Of a stretch of 64,000 nt of DNA, positions 34,683 to 44,480 are shown in pieces. This DNA comes from an uncultured Sphingomonas sp. (GTDB lineage Bacteria > Pseudomonadota > Alphaproteobacteria > Sphingomonadales > Sphingomonadaceae), in contig NZ_CAJYQD010000006.1 in the NCBI RefSeq assembly GCF_913776855.1, positions 1 through 64,000 of the forward strand, given 5' to 3'. Below the pieces are notes generated by a model, which was given only the letters and a program-made list of their open reading frames with translations, did not search any database and had not been told where the DNA came from. Position 1 is the first letter of the stretch; the number at the start of each line of letters is the position of its first letter. Made by a program: the position numbers and the translations under genes.

Positions 34683-36842
34683 TTGGGGGAATTTCGCGTA
34701 CGGAAGGTTATTGCGCTGCTCGCCAGTACGATGCTGATCCCAGTCGCCGATGCGCAGGACCGGGCATCGCCATCCGTCGGTACGATCGCCCAGCAACCAC
34801 CGGTCGAACCAATCGTTCCCGATCGCGAATTCGAGTCGGCGTTGCCGACCCTGTCGGGCGACATCAATGCCCCGCTGGAACCGATGTCCGCGTTCGACGC
34901 CAAGCCCGCACCGGCGCCGCAGGTCCAGCCGCTCCCGGCTCCTACGGCACCCGCAACCGAAGCACAGCGACCGGCAGAGACGCTGCCCGATGCCGTGCTG
35001 CCCGAAGCACCCGAATTGGCCCAGCCGCTGACGCCGCTGTCGTCGTTCGACGTGACGCCGGTCGAGGTTGCCGGGGTCGATGACAAGCGAGCGGTCGAGA
35101 TCCGCTATGACACGGTGGTCAACGGCCTTGACGCGATCGACGGCGAAGCGCAGTTCCGCGCGCTGTCGGCGTTGCGGGAGGGCGACGGCAAGGCCGCGAA
35201 CGCCGCCATGGTACAGGCCCGCGCCAAGGAGGACGAGCAGCTGGCCGTCCGTATCATGCGGGCCAAGGGCTATTATGACGGCACCGCGACCTCCGCGATC
35301 GAATCGCCGCCCGGCGGGCGGGTGCGCGCCGTGGTGACGGCGGTTCCGGGGAAGCAGTTTACGCTCGGGTCGATCCGCGTCGATACCCAGCCGACCGTGC
35401 CGCCCAATCTGGTCCAGCGCGAATTGCCGCTGAAGGTCGGCGATCCGATCGACGCCGAACGCATCCAGGCCGCCGAGGCGAATGTCAGCCTGAAGCTGCC
35501 GCAGCAGGGCTATCCCTTCGTCCAGGTCGGCGACCGGGACATCCTTCTCGACGATACGACCGTCACCGGCGCCTATACCCTTCCGGTCACGACCGGACCG
35601 CGGTCGTCGTTCGGCACCTATTCGACCACCGGCAAGCTGGCGTTCGATGCCGAACATGTCGGCGTGCTGGCCCGGTTCAGGCAGGGTGAGCTGTACGACA
35701 ATCGCAAGGTTGACGATATGCGCGCGGCATTGGTGTCGACGGGGCTGTTCTCCGGCGTATCGGTCGAGCCGCAGCGGACCGGACAGATCGCGCCGGACGG
35801 TACCGAATATGTCAACCTACTGGTGAAGCAGGATGCCGGGCCGGCGCGCACGCTTGCGGGCGAGGCCGGGTACGGCACCGGGCAGGGTGTCCGCATCGAA
35901 GGGTCGTGGACGCACCGCAACCTGTTCCCGCCCGAAGGCGCGCTGATCGTGCGCGGCGTGGCAGGGACGCAGGAACAGGGCGCGGGCGTCACCTTCCGCC
36001 GCTCCAACGCCGGACGGCGCGACCGCACCTTCCAGATTCTCGCCAATGCCAGCCGCAGCAATTACAACGCGTTCGAGGCGTTCACCGGGACGCTGGGCGT
36101 CCGCTGGTCCTATGATTCGACGCCGATCTGGCAGAAGCGCTTCACCTATGCCTATGGCGGTGAGCTGATCGGTACGAACGAAGACACGTATGACTTTGCG
36201 GTCGGTGAACGTCGTCGAAAGACCTATGGTATCGCCGCGCTGCCGCTGTTCGCAGGGTTCGATACGTCCGACAACCTGCTGAACCCGACCAAGGGCTTCC
36301 GTCTGAAGCTCAACGTCAGCCCCGAAGCATCGGTGCAGGGTGCGGCGCGGCCTTATGGCCGGTTCATGATCGAAGGCACCGGCTATTACCCGATCGGTGA
36401 CAGCATCGTCATTGCGGGCCGGGCCCGCGCGGGATCGATCCAGGGGATCGCCCGTGACGACCTTGCCCCCTCGCGGCGTTATTATGCCGGCGGCGGCGGG
36501 TCGGTGCGCGGCTTCGGGTTCCAGGAACTCGGCCCTCGCACCCCGGAAGTGGACGAAGACGGCAACAACCTGAACCGTCCGATCGGCGGGCGCAGCCTGA
36601 ACGAATTCGCGCTGGAGGCGCGGTATCGCTTCGGCAATTTCGGGATCGTGCCGTTCATCGACGCCGGGCAGGTATATGAATCAAGCCTGCCCAAGGGGTC
36701 CGATCTGCGCTTTGGCGCGGGCATTGGCGGCCGTTTCTACACCAATTTCGGCCCGATGCGGGTCGACGTTGCCACGCCGATCGCCCGGCGCCCCGGAGAA
36801 TCCAAGATCGCGCTCTATATCTCGATCGGGCAGGCTTTCTGA
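34683..36842 (+). CDS. tamA: TamA-type autotransporter assembly outer membrane protein (BamA/Omp85 family)
   Basis: This Omp85-family outer membrane barrel, with TamB, inserts proteins or moves lipid to the outer membrane. A signal peptide (VIALLASTMLIPVADA-QD) precedes a Pro/Ala-rich linker and three POTRA-like repeats, for example PGKQFTLGSIRVDTQPTVPP and FRQGELYDNRKVDDMRAALV. The barrel contains LNPTKGFRLKLNVSPEA, YYAGGGGSVRGFGFQELGPR (the loop-6 VRGF motif) and the final strand FGPMRVDVATPIA ending in a phenylalanine. The TTG at 34683 with GGGGACAGG upstream is chosen because it puts the signal peptide at the N-terminus. GTG 34644 or ATG 34581 are alternatives. The stop overlaps tamB as TGATG. 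Confidence 0.92.
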   Translation: MGEFRVRKVIALLASTMLIPVADAQDRASPSVGTIAQQPPVEPIVPDREFESALPTLSGDINAPLEPMSAFDAKPAPAPQVQPLPAPTAPATEAQRPAETLPDAVLPEAPELAQPLTPLSSFDVTPVEVAGVDDKRAVEIRYDTVVNGLDAIDGEAQFRALSALREGDGKAANAAMVQARAKEDEQLAVRIMRAKGYYDGTATSAIESPPGGRVRAVVTAVPGKQFTLGSIRVDTQPTVPPNLVQRELPLKVGDPIDAERIQAAEANVSLKLPQQGYPFVQVGDRDILLDDTTVTGAYTLPVTTGPRSSFGTYSTTGKLAFDAEHVGVLARFRQGELYDNRKVDDMRAALVSTGLFSGVSVEPQRTGQIAPDGTEYVNLLVKQDAGPARTLAGEAGYGTGQGVRIEGSWTHRNLFPPEGALIVRGVAGTQEQGAGVTFRRSNAGRRDRTFQILANASRSNYNAFEAFTGTLGVRWSYDSTPIWQKRFTYAYGGELIGTNEDTYDFAVGERRRKTYGIAALPLFAGFDTSDNLLNPTKGFRLKLNVSPEASVQGAARPYGRFMIEGTGYYPIGDSIVIAGRARAGSIQGIARDDLAPSRRYYAGGGGSVRGFGFQELGPRTPEVDEDGNNLNRPIGGRSLNEFALEARYRFGNFGIVPFIDAGQVYESSLPKGSDLRFGAGIGGRFYTNFGPMRVDVATPIARRPGESKIALYISIGQAF

Positions 36843-39800
36843 TGACCGACGCCGACATGCCCGCCGCCGAAACCGTCGTCGTGCGCGACCGACCGCTTTG
36901 GATCAAGATCCTGAAATGGGTCGGCATCGCGATCGTCGCGCTGCTACTGCTGTTGGTGGCGCTGGTGTTCGCGCTGAACACCGGGCCGGGGCGGGGTTTC
37001 ATCGTCGGGAAGCTCGATGGTTATACCACGGCGTCGGGACTGAAGATCAATATCGGCAGGATCGACGGTTCGCTCTATGGCGCGATGACCGTCCGCGACC
37101 TGCGGCTGAGCGATACGAAGGGCGTCTTTGCCTATTCCCCGCAAATCGCGGTGGACTGGCGGCCGTTCGCCTTTGCGAACGGGCATGTCGATATTCGCAG
37201 CCTGACCAGCCCGCTCATCCGCTATGCGCGCAATCCGGTGCTGAAGGATACGCCACCGGGCGACCCGAATGCGCCGCTGCTGCCCGATTACGACATCGAT
37301 GTGAACCGTCTGGCGGTCGACCGGATCGAGGTCGGCCCGGCAGTGACCGGCCAGCGCCATATCGCGAAGCTGGACGGCGCGGTGCATATCGCCGACCGCC
37401 GGGCGCAGGTGACGGCGAATGCCGCCACCATTGCCGCGCCGGGCCTGGCAGGCGGTGACCGCGTCGCGCTGAAGCTCGATGCCGTGCCCGACGACAATCG
37501 CTTCGACATTGATGCCCGGATCACCGGACCCGCCAATGGCATGATCGCCGGTATGGCTGGTCTCAAGGCACCGATCGTCGCGACGATCGACGGCCAGGGC
37601 GACTGGCGCAACTGGCGCGGCCGGCTGTCCGGCACGCTGGGCGGGAAGCCGCTTGCCGACCTGGCGCTGACCGGACGCGAGGGGCGTTTCACGGTGCGCG
37701 GATCGACCCAGCCGGGCCTGATCCTGCAGGGACCAGTCGAACGGCTAACCGCACCGCGCCTCGACGTCGCGATCGATGCCACGCTGGCGGATCGCAAGGC
37801 CGATACTCGTATCCAGCTGCGTTCCAGCGCGCTGGCAGTGAATGCTGCCGGTCTGCTCGATCTCGGCAACAGCCGCTTCGGCAATTTCCGGACCGAAGCG
37901 ATGCTGCTGACGCCCGGTGCGATCGCGCCCAACCTGAACGGTCGATCGGTCCGCGCTGCGATGGTGCTGGACGGCGGGTTCGGCACGCCGACGGTGGATT
38001 ACAAGGTGCAGGCGGCTGCGTTGGGCTTTGGCGAGACGGTGGTCGAGCAACTCTATGCCGAGGGCAAGGCGACGGTCGACGCCGACCGCATCCTGATCCC
38101 GATCGCAGCCAAGGCAAGGCGCATTTCCGGCCTGAACGCGGCGGTCGGCGGACTCGTGACGAACGTCGCGATCAACGGCGATCTGGCGATCAACGGCGAT
38201 CAGGTGCTGTCCGACAATCTGCGCATCCGGTCCGACCGGATCGATGCGACCGCGATCGTCGCCGCGAACCTGACCACCGGACGCTATACCGGGGCGATCA
38301 AGGGGCGGATCAACGATTACGAGATCGCCAGCATCGGCATCCTGAACCTGACGACCGATGCCAGCCTCTATACCGCGCCGCAGGGCGGGTTCGGGATCAA
38401 GGGGCGGGTCGTCGCGCAGACCACGCGGCTGTTCAACGACGGCATCCGCAACTTCTTGGGCGGTAACGTGACCACTACCCGCGCCGATGTCGGAGTCGGG
38501 CCGGACGGGATCGTCAGCTTCGCCAATGTCCGGATGAATGCGCCGCAGTTCCGCATCACCAACGGGTCCGGACGGTATGATCCGGCCGGGCCGCTCGTCT
38601 TCAATGCCGACGCCTATTCGACGCAATATGGGCCGCTGAGCGCGCGGGTGAGCGGCACCGTTGCCGCGCCGCAGGTGGTGTTGCGGGCCGCGCGTCCCGG
38701 CGTGGGCGTCGGTCTGACCGGGCTGGAGGCACGGGTGCGGGGGCAGGGTGATCGCTATGCGATCCAGGCGACGGGCAATACCGATTACGGCCCGTTCCGT
38801 GCCGATGTGCTGCTGTCGACCGCACCCCGGCTGGCGGCGGACATCCGTTCGGCGACCTTCGCGGGCATGAACATCGACGGCCGGATCGAAGCGACGAACG
38901 CTGGACCCTTTGCGGGCCGGATCAACTTTGCGGGGTCGGGCGTGGCCGGCATCGCCCGCCTGTCCGCGCAGGGCAAGTTCCAGCGTGCCGACGTCAATGC
39001 CCAGGCCTCCAACGCCGTTATTCCCGGCAATATGGGCCTGCGCATTGGTCGCGCGATCGTCACCGGCAGCGCGGTGCTGTACGACCAGCCGGAGATCGTG
39101 GCCGACGCACAGGTCGCCAACCTGTCAATGGGCGACTTTCTTCTCCAGCGCAGCCGGGCGAAGATCAACTATCGCGGCGGCAACGGTACGGCACAAATGT
39201 TCGCCGAGGGTTCGTCGGGCGTGCCGTTCCGCGTCGCCGCCAATGCGAAGCTGCGGCCGAACGAGTATCTCGTCGCGTTGCAGGGGGTCGCCAATTCGAT
39301 CCCGTTCAAGACGGTCAATCCGGCGCGGATCGCATCGGCTCCGGGCGGCTATAGACTGTACCCGACGCGGATCGATTTCGACCAGGGGTCGATCCGTGCC
39401 GCGGGTGTCTATGGCAACGGCATGTCGATCCAGACGCGGCTCGACCGGCTCGACCTGAGCATCGTCAATGCCTTCGTGCCGGGCACCGGAATTGGTGGCA
39501 CCGCGACCGGCAGCCTCGATTTCGCGCAGGCCGCGGATCAGAGCTTCCCGCGTGCCGACGCCCGGCTGACCATTCGCAATTTCCAGCGTACCAGCCTCGC
39601 CTCGATCTCCGAACCGGTCGACATCGTCTTTGCGGGCGACTTGCGTCCCGAGGGTGGCAGTGGGCGGGCGCTGATCCGGCGCGGTACGACCACCGTTGGG
39701 CGGATGGTTGCGAATCTGCGCCCCCTGCCGCCGGGCAGCGGGTCGTGGGTCACGCGGATGCTGGCGGCGCCGTTGTCGGGCGGTATCCGCTATAACGGGC

Positions 39801-41068
39801 CGGCGGGGGTGCTGTTCTCCTTCGCCGGGCTGGCCGACCAGCAATTGTCGGGACCGATCGGCCTTGCCGCCGATTTCGGTGGACGGGTGCAGGCGCCGCA
39901 GCTGGCCGGCGTCGTCCGGGCGAACAACCTGACCTATGAAAATGAGGCGCTGGGCACGCGCCTCACCAATCTCGGCATCGACGGACGGTTCACCAATGAT
40001 CGGTTCGAACTGACCCAGCTGCGCGCGCGTGCCGGTGAGGGCACCGTGGCGGCTCAGGGAATGGTCGGACTGGCGGCGAACAGCGGCTTCCCGATCGACA
40101 TCAAGGCGCAGTTGCGTAACGCCCAACTGGCCCGCAGCGACGCGTTGGGCGCATCGGCGACCGGCGATATCCGTATTCAGAACGGGCGCGACGGCGGGCT
40201 GATTTCCGGCGACATCGTGATCCCCGAGGCGCGGTATCAGATCATCCGACAGGGTGCCGCCGAGGTCCCCGAACTGACCGGGGTCCGCCGCAAAAGCGAT
40301 GCGAACCGGCCCAATGCCGCGCAGCAGCGGCAGGCAGCGGCGTCCGCCGGCCTGTTCCGCCTTGCGCTCAGGGTTCGGGCGAACAACCGGCTGTTCGTGT
40401 CGGGCATGGGGCTGGAGTCGGAATGGCAGGCCGATCTGCGGATCGCGGGCACCTCGTCAGCACCGACCATCAACGGTCAGATGCGGATGATCCGGGGGAC
40501 CTATTCGTTCGCGGGCAAGCGGTTCGAGGTCGAACGCGGCGTGATCCGGTTCGAGGGCTCGGACTTCACCAACCCGGTCATCGACATCGCGGCGACGACT
40601 ACCGCCGAAGGTGTGACTGCAACGATCAATGTCACTGGCACCGCCCAGGCACCGCAGATCGCGTTTACCTCGACGCCGTCGCTGGCGCAGGACGAGGTGC
40701 TGTCGCGGTTGCTGTTCGGCAGCTCGGTGACGAACCTGTCGGCGACCGAGGCGATCCAGCTGGCCGCCGCGCTCAATTCGCTGCGCGGGTCGGGCGGTGG
40801 CGGGCTGAATCCGCTGGGCAAGCTGCGTTCGGCCACCGGGTTCGACCGGCTGCGCGTGCTGGGCGGTGATGAGGCGAGCGGGCGTGGTACCTCGCTGGCA
40901 GCGGGCAAGTATCTGACCGACGACATCTATGTCGAGATCATCACCGACGCGCGCGGTTTCACCGCCACGCAGATCCAGATCGCGCTGAGCAAGACGCTGA
41001 GCCTGCTGTCGCAAACCGGATCGTTCGGTGGGTCGAACGCGTCGCTGCGCTACAGCCGGGATTATTGA
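36842..41068 (+). CDS. tamB: Translocation and assembly module protein TamB (AsmA-like, DUF490)
   Basis: This 1408-residue protein has one N-terminal transmembrane helix (WVGIAIVALLLLLVALVFAL) and a very long periplasmic beta-rich region of AsmA/VPS13-like type. It ends in the TamB C-terminal domain with GTAQAPQIAFTSTPSLAQDE and VLSRLLFGSSVTNLSATEAI. The final residues FGGSNASLRYSRDY are the conserved C-terminal strand. It bridges inner and outer membranes with TamA and is implicated in phospholipid transport. It overlaps tamA by one base. Its length is typical. Confidence 0.96.
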   Translation: MTDADMPAAETVVVRDRPLWIKILKWVGIAIVALLLLLVALVFALNTGPGRGFIVGKLDGYTTASGLKINIGRIDGSLYGAMTVRDLRLSDTKGVFAYSPQIAVDWRPFAFANGHVDIRSLTSPLIRYARNPVLKDTPPGDPNAPLLPDYDIDVNRLAVDRIEVGPAVTGQRHIAKLDGAVHIADRRAQVTANAATIAAPGLAGGDRVALKLDAVPDDNRFDIDARITGPANGMIAGMAGLKAPIVATIDGQGDWRNWRGRLSGTLGGKPLADLALTGREGRFTVRGSTQPGLILQGPVERLTAPRLDVAIDATLADRKADTRIQLRSSALAVNAAGLLDLGNSRFGNFRTEAMLLTPGAIAPNLNGRSVRAAMVLDGGFGTPTVDYKVQAAALGFGETVVEQLYAEGKATVDADRILIPIAAKARRISGLNAAVGGLVTNVAINGDLAINGDQVLSDNLRIRSDRIDATAIVAANLTTGRYTGAIKGRINDYEIASIGILNLTTDASLYTAPQGGFGIKGRVVAQTTRLFNDGIRNFLGGNVTTTRADVGVGPDGIVSFANVRMNAPQFRITNGSGRYDPAGPLVFNADAYSTQYGPLSARVSGTVAAPQVVLRAARPGVGVGLTGLEARVRGQGDRYAIQATGNTDYGPFRADVLLSTAPRLAADIRSATFAGMNIDGRIEATNAGPFAGRINFAGSGVAGIARLSAQGKFQRADVNAQASNAVIPGNMGLRIGRAIVTGSAVLYDQPEIVADAQVANLSMGDFLLQRSRAKINYRGGNGTAQMFAEGSSGVPFRVAANAKLRPNEYLVALQGVANSIPFKTVNPARIASAPGGYRLYPTRIDFDQGSIRAAGVYGNGMSIQTRLDRLDLSIVNAFVPGTGIGGTATGSLDFAQAADQSFPRADARLTIRNFQRTSLASISEPVDIVFAGDLRPEGGSGRALIRRGTTTVGRMVANLRPLPPGSGSWVTRMLAAPLSGGIRYNGPAGVLFSFAGLADQQLSGPIGLAADFGGRVQAPQLAGVVRANNLTYENEALGTRLTNLGIDGRFTNDRFELTQLRARAGEGTVAAQGMVGLAANSGFPIDIKAQLRNAQLARSDALGASATGDIRIQNGRDGGLISGDIVIPEARYQIIRQGAAEVPELTGVRRKSDANRPNAAQQRQAAASAGLFRLALRVRANNRLFVSGMGLESEWQADLRIAGTSSAPTINGQMRMIRGTYSFAGKRFEVERGVIRFEGSDFTNPVIDIAATTTAEGVTATINVTGTAQAPQIAFTSTPSLAQDEVLSRLLFGSSVTNLSATEAIQLAAALNSLRGSGGGGLNPLGKLRSATGFDRLRVLGGDEASGRGTSLAAGKYLTDDIYVEIITDARGFTATQIQIALSKTLSLLSQTGSFGGSNASLRYSRDY

Positions 41069-41070
41069 GG

Positions 41071-41095
41071 GGCGGCGGCGGGTGACGCCGCCGCC
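41071..41095 (+). terminator. Hairpin between convergent tamB and xylanase genes
   Basis: GGCGGCGGCG at 41071-41080 is perfectly complementary to CGCCGCCGCC at 41086-41095 around a GGTGA loop, directly after the tamB stop codon. There is no T tract on either strand, so intrinsic termination is uncertain. It may act as an RNA 3'-end barrier for both convergent transcripts. Confidence 0.4.
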
Positions 41096-41098
41096 GGC

Positions 41099-42247
41099 TC
41101 ACGCGCTGTAGGAGACGCCTTTGGCGAGCGAAGCGATCATCGCGTCGCGCAGTGGCTTGGGACGGAGGTCCATGTCATAGGGGCAGCCACGCGCGACGGC
41201 GCCATCGGGACGCGGCTCGAACCCCCGCAGCCAGCTGTACCGGTCGCTCAGTCCCCAGGCGAGGACGTCACCGAGCTGTGGATAGGACAGCATGATGTCC
41301 AGATAGGCACGGGCGAAGTCGGCGACACCGCGGTCGCGCGGGCCGATCGCGATGGGAAGGCCACGATCGCGAACGTCGAATTCGGTGATGACCAGCCGGT
41401 ATCCCATCGCCACGACCCGATCGAGAAACCGCCGCCATTCCGGCTCCAGCCGGTGCGCGACCGCACCGGCATTACTGGTCGGCTGGAACAGGCCGATATG
41501 CGACTGGACCCCCAGCGCATCGACCGGCGTTCCCCGCCGGCGGAACGCCTCCAGCAGCGACAGCACGCCGGCGCGATGCTTCTCGTTGCCGTCTTCCCAG
41601 CTCATATAGTCGTTATAGACCAGCTGGGCATGGGGCGCGGCGGCGCGCGCGGTGCGGAAGGCGTGGTCGAGGACATTGATCGTGCCGCCCATCGCCGGCG
41701 ATAACGAGGTCTCGCGCAGTCCGCCGGTATCGGGATCGACCGCTTCGTTCACCACGTCATAGCTGTAGATCTTGCGGCCATAGCGTCTGGTAACGGTCTC
41801 GATATGGCGGTCGAGGATACCCGCTGCTGCCGTTGCTGGGCGCTGGCCGAAGTCATAGCCGTTCAGCCATGCCGGGAACCATTTGGAATAGGCCCAGTAG
41901 AGCGTGTGGCCGCGCATCGCGAAGCCGTGGCGCATCGCCCAGTCGACCATCGCGTCAAACTGGGTAAAGGCGAACCGGTCTGCGGCGGGGCGGATCGCTT
42001 GCCACTTCATCTGGTTCTCGGCGACCAGCACGGCGCAGTCGCGTTGCAGCAGCGCGGCATAGGCGGGATTGTCGAACGATCCGGCGTCGCGTCCCGGCGG
42101 CGCCCATGCGAATGCCGATCCGAAGCGCCGCCCGCCTTGTGCAGCGGCGGTCTTCAGCGTCAGCGGCACCGGGGCGGCGGGCGCGGCCTGTGCCGCGAGC
42201 AGCGCGGCGCCCCCCGCCAGCACGCTGCGGCGATCGATTACGGTCAT
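41099..42247 (-). CDS. Endo-1,4-beta-xylanase, glycoside hydrolase family 10
   Basis: This exported 382-residue xylanase has a signal peptide with twin-arginine pattern (VIDRRSVLAGGAALLAAQAA). The GH10 barrel shows AENQMKWQAIRP, MRGHTLYWAYSKWFPAWL, the acid/base glutamate in YSYDVVNEAVDP, and the nucleophile glutamate in RLVITEFDVRDRG. GLSDRYSWLRGF closes the barrel. The ATG at 42247 is preceded by GGGAGAGG and gives the correct signal peptide. It faces the alpha-glucuronidase across 103 bases containing an operator candidate. The pair would release xylose and methylglucuronic acid from glucuronoxylan. Confidence 0.95.
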   Translation of the reverse strand: MTVIDRRSVLAGGAALLAAQAAPAAPVPLTLKTAAAQGGRRFGSAFAWAPPGRDAGSFDNPAYAALLQRDCAVLVAENQMKWQAIRPAADRFAFTQFDAMVDWAMRHGFAMRGHTLYWAYSKWFPAWLNGYDFGQRPATAAAGILDRHIETVTRRYGRKIYSYDVVNEAVDPDTGGLRETSLSPAMGGTINVLDHAFRTARAAAPHAQLVYNDYMSWEDGNEKHRAGVLSLLEAFRRRGTPVDALGVQSHIGLFQPTSNAGAVAHRLEPEWRRFLDRVVAMGYRLVITEFDVRDRGLPIAIGPRDRGVADFARAYLDIMLSYPQLGDVLAWGLSDRYSWLRGFEPRPDGAVARGCPYDMDLRPKPLRDAMIASLAKGVSYSA

Positions 42248-42277
42248 CAACCTCTCCCATCTCCACGTTCTTCGACG

Positions 42278-42291
42278 TGATAGCGTTACCA
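42278..42291. promoter_or_regulatory. Candidate LacI/XylR-type operator (xyl-box) between xylanase and alpha-glucuronidase
   Basis: TGATAGCGTTACCA is a 14-base imperfect palindrome with a central CG, in which five of seven half-site positions match. It resembles the TGGTAGCGCTAACA-type boxes bound by XylR repressors of Caulobacter and Xanthomonas (from memory). It lies in the shared divergent promoter region, 31 bases from the xylanase start and 60 bases from the alpha-glucuronidase start. No xylR gene is in the window. Confidence 0.55.
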
Positions 42292-42308
42292 TCGGCGGGA
42301 TGATATGG

Positions 42309-42322
42309 CGGTGTCAACACCG
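42309..42322. repeat. Perfect inverted repeat in the xylanase/alpha-glucuronidase promoter region
   Basis: CGGTGT and ACACCG flank a CA dinucleotide, forming a perfect six-base-arm palindrome 18 bases downstream of the xyl-box candidate. It could be a second operator or part of a promoter. A specific binding protein cannot be named. Confidence 0.35.
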
Positions 42323-42350
42323 TCGATCAGACGGGAACAGGGGACGCAGG

Positions 42351-44480
42351 ATGCTGAAATCGCTTGGGTGGATCGCGCTGCTATGCATCGCATGGGTGAC
42401 GCCGGCCCAGGCGGAGGACGGTTATGACCTGTGGCTGCGCTATCGCGCGCTGCCCGCCGCACAGGCGGATGCGGTTGCGCTTCGTGCGACGGTCATCGTC
42501 CGTGACGAGCAGGATGCGACGGTCGCATTGGCGGCGCAGGAACTGGTGCGGGGGCTGTCCGGGTTGACCGGGCGGACGGTCGGTATCGGCGCGGCGGGGG
42601 ATGGCGCGATCGTTATCGGGACGGCGCGGTCGCCGCGGATCGTCGCGCTGGACCTGCCGCTCCCGGGTTTGGGGCCGGAGGGATATGTCCTGCGGTCGAT
42701 GATGGTCGACGGGCGGCCAGCGACGGTGATTGCGGCGAACGGCCCGGTCGGGGTGTTGTACGGCGCCTTCCGGCTGCTGCGGATCGCGCAGACCGGGCAG
42801 CCGCTCGACCGGCTGGCGATCATCGAGCGGCCGCGGCTGGCGCTGCGGGTGTTGAACCATTGGGACAATCCCGACCGTTATGTCGAGCGCGGCTATGCCG
42901 GGCAGTCGCTATGGGACTGGCAGAAGCTGCCGGGCTTCACCGATCCGCGCTACACCGATTATGCACGGGCGAATGCGTCGGTCGGGATCAACGGCACGGT
43001 GCTGAACAACGTCAACGCCAGCCCCGACATGCTGACCCCGGCGTTTTTGGAGAAGGTCGCACGGCTGGCGGCGATCTTCCGGCCGTGGGGCATCCGGGTC
43101 TACTTGTCGGCGAAGTTCTCCGCGCCGATCGAGGTCGGCGGCCTGAAGACCGCCGATCCGCTCGACCCGCAGGTTGCCGCGTGGTGGCGGGCCAAGGCGG
43201 ACGAAATCTATGCCTGCATCCCCGATTTCGGCGGCTTTCTGGTAAAGGCCAATTCGGAGGGACAGCCGGGGCCGGGTGACTATGGCCGCAGCCACGCCGA
43301 GGGGGCGAACATGCTCGCCGCCGCGCTGAAGCCCCATGGCGGGGTCGTGATGTGGCGGGCGTTCGTCTATGCCCATGACAAGCCCGAGGATCGTGCGAAG
43401 CAGGCCTATAGCGAGTTCCAGCCGCTGGATGGCACGTTCGCCGACAATGTGATCGTGCAGGTGAAGAACGGGCCGATCGATTTCCAGCCGCGCGAGCCGT
43501 TCCATCCGCTGTTCGGGGCGATGCCGCGCACGCCGTTGATGATGGAAGTGCAGATCACCAAGGAGTATCTGGGGTTTGCCACCCATCTCGCCTATCTGGG
43601 GACGATGTGGGAGGAGGTGTTGCGGAGCGACACTTGGCGCCCGCGTAAGGGTTCGACCGTGGCTGATGTGCTGGCCCGGCCGGGCGGGCTGACCGGCATG
43701 GCCGGGGTCGCGAATGTCGGGACCGATCGCAACTGGTCGGGGTCGCAGTTCGACCAGGCGAACTGGTACGCCTTTGGGCGGATGGCGTGGAACCCCGATG
43801 ATCGGGCGAGCGACATCGCGCGGGACTGGGCGGCGATGACCTGGGGAACGGCGGTGGCCGACCCGGTGGCGGCGATGATGCTGCGGTCGCGGCAGGCGGT
43901 GGTCGACTATATGATGCCGCTTGGGCTGCATCACCTGTTCGCGACGGGGCATCATTACGGGCCGGGACCGTGGGTCGACGATCTGGCGCGGCCGGACTGG
44001 AACCCGGTCTATTATCACAAGGCGGACCGGGCGGGGATCGGGTTCGACCGGACGCGGAGCGGCAGCGACGCGGTGGGGCAATATGCGCCCGCGCTGGCCA
44101 AGCGGTGGGGAAATTCGGCGACGGTGCCCGAGGACCTGCTGTTGTGGTTCCACCATGTGCCGTGGGAGCGGCGGATGGCGTCGGGTCGGACGCTGTGGGA
44201 GGAACTGGTCGCGCGGTACGACCAGGGCGTGGCGGAGGTCGCGGCGATGCAGGGGCAATGGGCGGCGCTGAAGGGGCAGGTCGACGATCAGCGCCATGCC
44301 GAGGTCAGCCAGTTCCTGACGATCCAGCGGGCCGAGGCGCAATGGTGGCGGGATGCCTGTATCGCCTATTTTGCCGAGGTTTCGGGGCGGGCGTTGCCAG
44401 CGGGGGTGGCGCCGCCGGCGCATCCGTTGGCATGGTACAAGGCCGTTCGGACGCCCTATGCTCCGGGGAATGGGCGGTAG
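42351..44480 (+). CDS. Alpha-glucuronidase, glycoside hydrolase family 67
   Basis: This enzyme removes (4-O-methyl)glucuronic acid from the ends of xylooligosaccharides made by GH10 xylanases. The 709-residue product has a signal peptide (MLKSLGWIALLCIAWVTPAQA-ED). The N-terminal domain contains VALAAQELVRGLSGLTGRTV. The catalytic barrel has PRLALRVLNHWDNPDRYVER, GFLVKANSEGQPGPGDYGRS, IVQVKNGPIDFQPREPFHPL and TPLMMEVQITKEYLGF, all family signatures. The ATG at 42351 places the signal peptide correctly. Longer in-frame starts only read antisense through the xylanase. Signal peptides on both partners suggest extracytoplasmic degradation. Confidence 0.96.
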   Translation: MLKSLGWIALLCIAWVTPAQAEDGYDLWLRYRALPAAQADAVALRATVIVRDEQDATVALAAQELVRGLSGLTGRTVGIGAAGDGAIVIGTARSPRIVALDLPLPGLGPEGYVLRSMMVDGRPATVIAANGPVGVLYGAFRLLRIAQTGQPLDRLAIIERPRLALRVLNHWDNPDRYVERGYAGQSLWDWQKLPGFTDPRYTDYARANASVGINGTVLNNVNASPDMLTPAFLEKVARLAAIFRPWGIRVYLSAKFSAPIEVGGLKTADPLDPQVAAWWRAKADEIYACIPDFGGFLVKANSEGQPGPGDYGRSHAEGANMLAAALKPHGGVVMWRAFVYAHDKPEDRAKQAYSEFQPLDGTFADNVIVQVKNGPIDFQPREPFHPLFGAMPRTPLMMEVQITKEYLGFATHLAYLGTMWEEVLRSDTWRPRKGSTVADVLARPGGLTGMAGVANVGTDRNWSGSQFDQANWYAFGRMAWNPDDRASDIARDWAAMTWGTAVADPVAAMMLRSRQAVVDYMMPLGLHHLFATGHHYGPGPWVDDLARPDWNPVYYHKADRAGIGFDRTRSGSDAVGQYAPALAKRWGNSATVPEDLLLWFHHVPWERRMASGRTLWEELVARYDQGVAEVAAMQGQWAALKGQVDDQRHAEVSQFLTIQRAEAQWWRDACIAYFAEVSGRALPAGVAPPAHPLAWYKAVRTPYAPGNGR

